Positions 5,986 through 10,510 of a stretch of 10,510 nt of DNA are shown piece after piece. Position 1 is the stretch's first letter. Each line of letters opens with the position of its first letter. The stretch comes from an uncultured Desulfovibrionaceae bacterium (GTDB taxonomy: Bacteria > Desulfobacterota > Desulfovibrionia > Desulfovibrionales > Desulfovibrionaceae), in NCBI GenBank assembly GCA_947178315.1, contig CAMWXW010000011.1, positions 1-10,510 on the forward strand, in the 5' to 3' direction. Below the pieces are notes generated by a model. It was not told the origin of the DNA and ran no database searches. It saw only the letters and a list, made by a program, of their open reading frames with translations. The position numbers and the translations under genes were made by a program.

Positions 5986-8271
5986 TTATTCTCTAAAACG
6001 GTTTGCGATCTCCTCAAAGAGTACAATAAACGGTCTACTTGTATCATTCACATATATACTATATGTCTCTATCAATATAGAAAGAATACCTTTCCCACAG
6101 TGTTCCATTTGTTTTTCATCAGTAAAGACGTAGGAATAAAGACTTTCCACAATATAAATCATGTGAAAGAGCATATGAGAGTTATACTCATCTGAAGGAA
6201 TATAGGGCTTAAACTCTTCTCCATATTGAAAGAGTAACATTTGATAATAGTAGGCACTATAATACTCTTCTAAATGTTGTAAATCATCAAACGGCAATGA
6301 AGAGAGTTCTGCAAAAAAGTGTGCACTATAAATATTATGTCGCAACTCTTTAACAATACTTATAGCAGAAACTGTATTTGCATGTAGGAGAAATTGCTCT
6401 ATATCTACAATTGGTGTATTTTGTGAGTGAAGAGAGGCATAGATAAGTGCTTGTTCATATTCTGATATATGTAATGCTTGATACTGCTCGACTACTGCAC
6501 TATTTTCAGAAAGAGTATAAAGCAATTGTAAGAATTCATTGTTTAGAGCTTCTTTATGTTGAAGTTCTGATATACTCTGTAGAGCAAGTGTGAGTAATAC
6601 AAGTATGCGTACATACGGCACTTCTTCTTTTTCTGCTTCATATCGTATACAGACTGCTGTTGCATGCTGTAATAGTTCAAATTTAGATTGCTGTCTTGTG
6701 ATATTATATCCGTGGTATTGAGCTATAAATGCAAGCAATGTATACATTTCATTCATAAATAACTCATTTACTTCTGGGAAGTCTGTTGCATGATTAACAA
6801 CAAAACTCTCAAGAGATGCAATATTCCCAATAAACTCATCATATGAGAAGAGTACTTTTTTCTCACTATGTTCTAATGGTGCATCAACATGTATATCACT
6901 TTCATCTACAAGCTCATCATAGTGTGTAGATACATCAAGATTCTGTATATCACTATGTACTTCTTCATTCTGCTGTTCTTCTGTAAAGAGATGATGATCC
7001 TCATAAGGTAAGGCTAATTCTTCTGGGTATTCAACAACCTCATAACCTTCATCATTTGGTGTTTCTTCTATCCCAAGAGAATATACTGGACTAGTACTAT
7101 ATTCATCATGCTCTAGTTGAGTAGTATCTGGTTGCTGGCTTTCATCTACCAACATGAGTTCTTCAGGCTGATATCTTTCTTCTCCTACTATAGGAACTAT
7201 ATCCTGATTATCCTGTTCATAGTTAGGTTCTTCCTGTAGATATGCATCTTCTTGTGTATGTTCTCCTCCATTCTCTTCATGAGAAAGTTCATTTCCTTCA
7301 TTGTGTAGTAGAGGGAGTTCTGGTTCAGATTCTAAATTAGGAGAGGATTCAACATGTATATCAGTACACTCTGCTTCTTGAGGGCTTTCTTCTAGCATAG
7401 GTTGATCATACTCATGATCTTGTACATAGTAATATGGACTCTCTTCTGCACTTTCATGCTCAATAGTCTCATTTGAGTAGCTAGATTCCTGTATTGGAGA
7501 GGATTCTTCGTATTGTGGTGTATATACTGTTTGAGGCTCATATGATGGAGTTGCTACTTCCTTACTATGTGAAGATACCTCTAGTATTTCTCCATCATTT
7601 TTTTGATTTTTTTTTTGTGCAGTCTGTGTACTATATTCCTGTGCAATCCATTTACCTTGTACAGAGCTTGGAGGAAGCTCTAATGAATCTGATGCTTGAA
7701 AACCTTGAGCAAAATACTCTATTACTTTAATACACTCTTCAACTGTTATTTTATCTACTGAAGGAAGGCATTGTTGAAAATCCTTTTGTAGATTCGGCAT
7801 ACCTGTGATACGAAGCAAGGTATAATATGGGATTTTTGATACCTCTCTAAAAAACTCTTCTGTATCATCTACACTAAAATTCCGTTTGGGTATCATTTTA
7901 TACAACGCTCTAATTTGTTCTGTCTTGATAGATGTTACAAGAGAACGCATCTCTCGTTTTAAGGCATTGCTTCCTTCTAGTGTAAAATGAGAGTGGGTTT
8001 CTAAGTATTTTTGAAAAAATTTATGTAATGCTTCTGCATATTGACTATGAAGGAGATCATGTAGCGTTGTTTCAAAGAATGTAGTAAAGGTCTCTCGTAT
8101 GAATACCGGATTTACAGATATCGTCTCCTTTACTCTATCATCTGATAAGGCACTTGAGTATGCTACAAGTTTACCAGAAGTATTCACATAGATATTAAAT
8201 CCATTATCTATTGCTCTAAAAAAGTCATCACTTGTTCTTATCTCTTTTGTCTCGTACATGATAGTATCCAT
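5986..8271 (-). CDS. Large unknown protein: helical ends joined by a long acidic linker
   Basis: I do not recognise this 761-residue protein. Residues 1-195 look ordered and mostly helical, with a short beta hairpin near 25-38 (GFNIYVNTSGKLVAY). Residues 238-470 are low complexity: about 68 Asp or Glu, many Ser, Pro, Tyr and Gln, no lysine and a single arginine (R366). Residues 471-761 are again helical, rich in Leu, Tyr, His and Glu, like a stack of alpha hairpins, but I see no clear TPR or other named repeat. There is no signal peptide or membrane segment, so it is cytoplasmic or exported by a signal-independent route. Two starts are possible. The first ATG (8271) has no ribosome site, while the ATG at 8259 (M5) has GGA seven bases upstream, and a TATACT box at 8282-8287 would leave almost no leader for the first. 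It sits between trmFO and the 279-residue gene. Confidence 0.8.
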   Translation of the reverse strand: MDTIMYETKEIRTSDDFFRAIDNGFNIYVNTSGKLVAYSSALSDDRVKETISVNPVFIRETFTTFFETTLHDLLHSQYAEALHKFFQKYLETHSHFTLEGSNALKREMRSLVTSIKTEQIRALYKMIPKRNFSVDDTEEFFREVSKIPYYTLLRITGMPNLQKDFQQCLPSVDKITVEECIKVIEYFAQGFQASDSLELPPSSVQGKWIAQEYSTQTAQKKNQKNDGEILEVSSHSKEVATPSYEPQTVYTPQYEESSPIQESSYSNETIEHESAEESPYYYVQDHEYDQPMLEESPQEAECTDIHVESSPNLESEPELPLLHNEGNELSHEENGGEHTQEDAYLQEEPNYEQDNQDIVPIVGEERYQPEELMLVDESQQPDTTQLEHDEYSTSPVYSLGIEETPNDEGYEVVEYPEELALPYEDHHLFTEEQQNEEVHSDIQNLDVSTHYDELVDESDIHVDAPLEHSEKKVLFSYDEFIGNIASLESFVVNHATDFPEVNELFMNEMYTLLAFIAQYHGYNITRQQSKFELLQHATAVCIRYEAEKEEVPYVRILVLLTLALQSISELQHKEALNNEFLQLLYTLSENSAVVEQYQALHISEYEQALIYASLHSQNTPIVDIEQFLLHANTVSAISIVKELRHNIYSAHFFAELSSLPFDDLQHLEEYYSAYYYQMLLFQYGEEFKPYIPSDEYNSHMLFHMIYIVESLYSYVFTDEKQMEHCGKGILSILIETYSIYVNDTSRPFIVLFEEIANRFRE

Positions 8272-8377
8272 CTATAGGCAAAGTATACCTAGAATAAAGT
8301 GTATATCTTTTCTTATGCAAAATAAATGCAGAATAGATACTATTATGTGTATATCTTCCTTTCTATAGTATGGACTC
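8272..8377. repeat. trmFO to 761-residue gene spacer with an 11-base direct repeat
   Basis: GTGTATATCTT occurs at 8299-8309 and again at 8347-8357 in the same orientation, 48 bases apart, each followed by a pyrimidine run. On the minus strand these precede the 761-residue gene. TATACT (8282-8287, minus strand) is a candidate -10 box for that gene, without a good -35. No terminator for trmFO is evident. Confidence 0.35.
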
Positions 8378-9724
8378 TCACCTACTCTGTTTTCGCACAC
8401 GTATATGTGGCTGTATAGTATCCATATATAATTGAAAATCACGCTCTGCACGAGAAGCATAGAGTGCCCGACGCTCAGATTTTTTGTACTCACCTTCTAT
8501 ATCAGGCATAAGCCCAAATGTTGCATTTGATGGCTGAAAGTTTTTATTCTCTCTTGCTATATGAGAGAATAATGCTCCAAGAGCTGTTGTTGCTGGAGGC
8601 TTTGCTATTGGAGAGCCAAGCAATTTTGTTCCGAGGTAATGCCCAAGCCACAATCCTGTACTTGCAGACTCCACATAGCCCTCAACACCTGTTATTTGTC
8701 CTATACAGTAGCAATGTTCTTTTGCATGTAGTGTACACTCTTCAGAGAGCATTCTTGGGCTATCTATATACGTATTTCTATGTACACTTCCATATCGAAT
8801 AAATTCTGCGTTACGTAGTGCTGGAATAAGACTAAAAATACGTTTCTGTTCCTTTTGTAATAAACGAGTTTGACATCCGACTAAATTACATGCACTTTTA
8901 TTGTGATCTTCAAGGCGTAATTGTACAACAGCATAAGGTCTTTTCCCTGTTTTGGGATCATAGATACCAACCGGCTTTAAGCAACCAAAGAGTAATGTTT
9001 TCTCCCCACGCTCTGCAAGTGATTCTATTGGCATACAACCTTCAAAATGTATATTCTTTTCTGCATTGTGTGTTGGTACTTTTTCCCCTTCTAAAAGAGC
9101 ACGATAGAATACTTCATACTCCTCTTTTGTAAGAGGACAATTGAGATAATCTCCACCTTCTGTTTCTTGTTGATATCGAGAACCCCAGAAAGCATGTTCC
9201 ATATCCACAGAATCGATGCTGATAATAGGAGCTATTGCATCATAAAAATAGAGATATTCTTGCCCTATACATTGTCCTAGAGTTGATGAGAGTCTCTGTG
9301 ATGTTAAAGGTCCTGTTGCAAGGACAAGAGTATCATACTCTTCTTCTAACTCAGAAAGACTACAAATTTCTCGATGGATAACTTCAATACGAGATTCTTT
9401 TGAAATAGCATCTGTGATATATTCTGAAAATCCAGTTCTATCGACTGCAAGTGCTTTTCCCGCAGGAATTTGATTTTTATAAGCACTTTCCATAACAAGA
9501 CTACCTAAGGCAGACATCTCTATTTTCAATAATCCAATAGCAGAATCTCTCCCAAAAGCACGTAGAGAATTAGAACACACAAGCTCTGCAAATAACGATG
9601 TTTTATGAGCAGGCGACTGTACATGAGGTCGCATTTCAATAAGTGTTACATCTGTATATTGTGAAAGGGTATACGCACATTCCACCCCAGATAGCCCAGC
9701 TCCTATTATACATATATGTTTCAT
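8378..9724 (-). CDS. trmFO: TrmFO, folate-dependent tRNA m5U54 methyltransferase
   Basis: FAD enzyme that makes 5-methyluridine at position 54 in the T-loop of tRNA, using methylenetetrahydrofolate as the carbon donor and NAD(P)H as reductant. With the chosen start it has 448 residues, normal for the family. The FAD dinucleotide-binding motif GAGLSG is at 8-13, with an acidic residue at the end of strand 2 (E30, IEMRP). The two conserved cysteines, equivalent to those implicated in catalysis in Bacillus and Thermus, are C50 in ELVCSNSLR and C230 in FEGCMPIE. Further family signatures are LATGPLTS (135-142) and the C-terminal region GQITGVEGYVES. I start at 9724 because AGGA lies six bases upstream and the protein then begins at the FAD strand. 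A longer frame to 9769 would begin inside the promoter. TrmFO replaces SAM-dependent TrmA and is found in deltaproteobacteria, Firmicutes and others. Confidence 0.95.
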   Translation of the reverse strand: MKHICIIGAGLSGVECAYTLSQYTDVTLIEMRPHVQSPAHKTSLFAELVCSNSLRAFGRDSAIGLLKIEMSALGSLVMESAYKNQIPAGKALAVDRTGFSEYITDAISKESRIEVIHREICSLSELEEEYDTLVLATGPLTSQRLSSTLGQCIGQEYLYFYDAIAPIISIDSVDMEHAFWGSRYQQETEGGDYLNCPLTKEEYEVFYRALLEGEKVPTHNAEKNIHFEGCMPIESLAERGEKTLLFGCLKPVGIYDPKTGKRPYAVVQLRLEDHNKSACNLVGCQTRLLQKEQKRIFSLIPALRNAEFIRYGSVHRNTYIDSPRMLSEECTLHAKEHCYCIGQITGVEGYVESASTGLWLGHYLGTKLLGSPIAKPPATTALGALFSHIARENKNFQPSNATFGLMPDIEGEYKKSERRALYASRAERDFQLYMDTIQPHIRVRKQSR

Positions 9725-9754
9725 ATACTTTCCTTTATTATCACTACTATATAC

Positions 9755-9783
9755 TATATAATTATCCACATGTGAATACTCAA
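9755..9783 (-). promoter_or_regulatory. Probable sigma70 promoter of trmFO
   Basis: On the minus strand TTGAGT (9778-9783) and TATATA (9755-9760) are separated by exactly 17 bases. Transcription would begin near 9748, giving a leader of about 24 bases with the AGGA site of trmFO. The spacer holds the eight-base palindrome CACATGTG (9767-9774), which could be a regulator site. Confidence 0.5.
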
Positions 9784-9888
9784 TGTCCTTGCTTATTGTA
9801 TCCTATTCATTCCCTTGTCCTTTTTTTGCATACATATCAGCACTAGAGCAATCTACTATTTCATTTCTTCTAGCTATGAGAGTACACG

Positions 9889-9920
9889 TTAGTATAGAAT
9901 ATACATACGTTCTAATATAA
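9889..9920. promoter_or_regulatory. Imperfect dyad upstream of sctO
   Basis: TTAGTATAGAA (9889-9899) and TTCTAATATAA (9910-9920) are inverted copies matching at eight of eleven positions, with perfect TAGAA/TTCTA cores and a ten-base centre. The dyad lies 24-55 bases before the sctO start. TAGAAT (9895-9900) and TATAAA (9916-9921) are possible -10 boxes, but neither has a good -35, so activator-dependent control is plausible. Confidence 0.3.
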
Positions 9921-9943
9921 AACATAGTAAATTGAGAATACAT

Positions 9944-10450
9944 ATGGCTACAAAATATCCACTAGATATGCTGATAACGGCTCGAAAAATACGAGAAGAT
10001 AATGCACAACGTTCCGTCGTCTCTGCACGAAATGAACTTAATGCACTGCGAGAAAATATAGAAAATAAGAAAGTAGAAGTACAACATTATGAAGAGTGGA
10101 GAAAGGAAGAAGAAGTGCGTCGCTTTATTGAGATACAAAATACAACACTTTCTCAAAAAGAAATGGATAAATTCAAATGGGGTATTGCTGCATTAAAGGC
10201 CCGTACATTAGAATTAGAAGAAGAAGTGATGAATATGGAAGCTAAAATTCCAGAGCTAGAGCAAAAAATTGATGATGCTATTCGTGTTCATAAAGAAGCA
10301 ATAAGTGAAAGAGAAAAAATTGAAGAGCATAAGCAGAAATGGATAGAAGAGTTGAGAAAAGAGAATGATCGTCTTGAAGATCTCGAGCTTGAGGAATTTA
10401 GAACAAAAGATAGTAATGATGAGCTTGACGAATATGAATTTGAGGAGTAA
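9944..10450 (+). CDS. sctO: SctO, type III secretion ATPase stalk protein (YscO/CdsO family)
   Basis: Cytoplasmic coiled-coil protein that sits in the injectisome ATPase (SctN) much as the gamma stalk does in F-type ATPase, and helps chaperone recycling and substrate export. The 168 residues are close to Chlamydia CdsO. The N-terminus KYPLDMLITARKIRED (4-19) matches the CdsO N-terminus closely. Long heptad-rich helices run about 18-60 and 82-150. Near the end, EEHKQKWIEELRKE (127-140) matches the HKEEW-MKEALKEE region of CdsO as I recall it. The tail (141-168) is strongly acidic, unlike the basic end of CdsO. The start is the ATG at 9944 with GAGA six bases upstream; an in-frame TTG at 9932 would consume that site. 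No sctN precedes it: it is divergent from trmFO and probably the first gene of a run including sctP beyond the right edge. Confidence 0.85.
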   Translation: MATKYPLDMLITARKIREDNAQRSVVSARNELNALRENIENKKVEVQHYEEWRKEEEVRRFIEIQNTTLSQKEMDKFKWGIAALKARTLELEEEVMNMEAKIPELEQKIDDAIRVHKEAISEREKIEEHKQKWIEELRKENDRLEDLELEEFRTKDSNDELDEYEFEE

Positions 10451-10510
10451 TAGAGAAACTATCACACGTTCCTAAAATACACTACATAGACAAATACTCT
10501 TATTTAGAAT

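Noticed and set aside
8272..8493. Minus-strand 73-codon frame across the trmFO end
   Set aside because: Over half of it overlaps the 3' end of trmFO in another frame, and it has no recognisable domain or ribosome site.
9725..9769. Fifteen extra N-terminal residues for TrmFO
   Set aside because: The upstream ATG falls within the predicted promoter, has no ribosome site, and the extension precedes the FAD-binding strand where the family begins.

Overview
The window is AT-rich bacterial DNA holding nine protein genes, with short spacers throughout (no gene-free stretch reaches 300 bases). I see no rRNA, tRNA, CRISPR array or insertion sequence. The gene set is a non-flagellar type III secretion system (SctU and SctO), BioC, MoaA, TrmFO and a TrhP-like U32 protein. 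Folate-dependent TrmFO together with a Chlamydia/Yersinia-type injectisome and low GC suggests a host-associated deltaproteobacterium. A Lawsonia-like member of the Desulfovibrionaceae is my best guess, but this is inference, not identification.

Layout from left to right. (1) bioC (biotin pathway) and sctU (injectisome export switch) both lie on the minus strand. (2) Across a divergent promoter region comes a small secreted EF-hand protein on the plus strand, followed by the U32 protein and moaA, also plus. (3) moaA runs tail-to-tail into a minus-strand gene of unknown function, and the two share one CTAG as their stop codons. (4) That gene lies downstream of a 761-residue protein, also unknown and minus strand, with a long, almost lysine- and arginine-free acidic centre between two helical ends. 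(5) trmFO, minus strand, is transcribed divergently from sctO, which opens a plus-strand run that continues past the right edge.

How the genes work together. sctU and sctO are both structural parts of one injectisome but lie about 8 kb apart with housekeeping genes between them, so the secretion genes are dispersed or in several blocks. BioC, MoaA, TrmFO and the U32 protein serve cofactor synthesis (biotin, molybdopterin) and tRNA modification (U54 methylation and probably U34 hydroxylation). The two unknown genes at 5056-8271 are the least explained part of the window. They could be accessory or substrate proteins of the secretion system, but only their location and composition suggest it.
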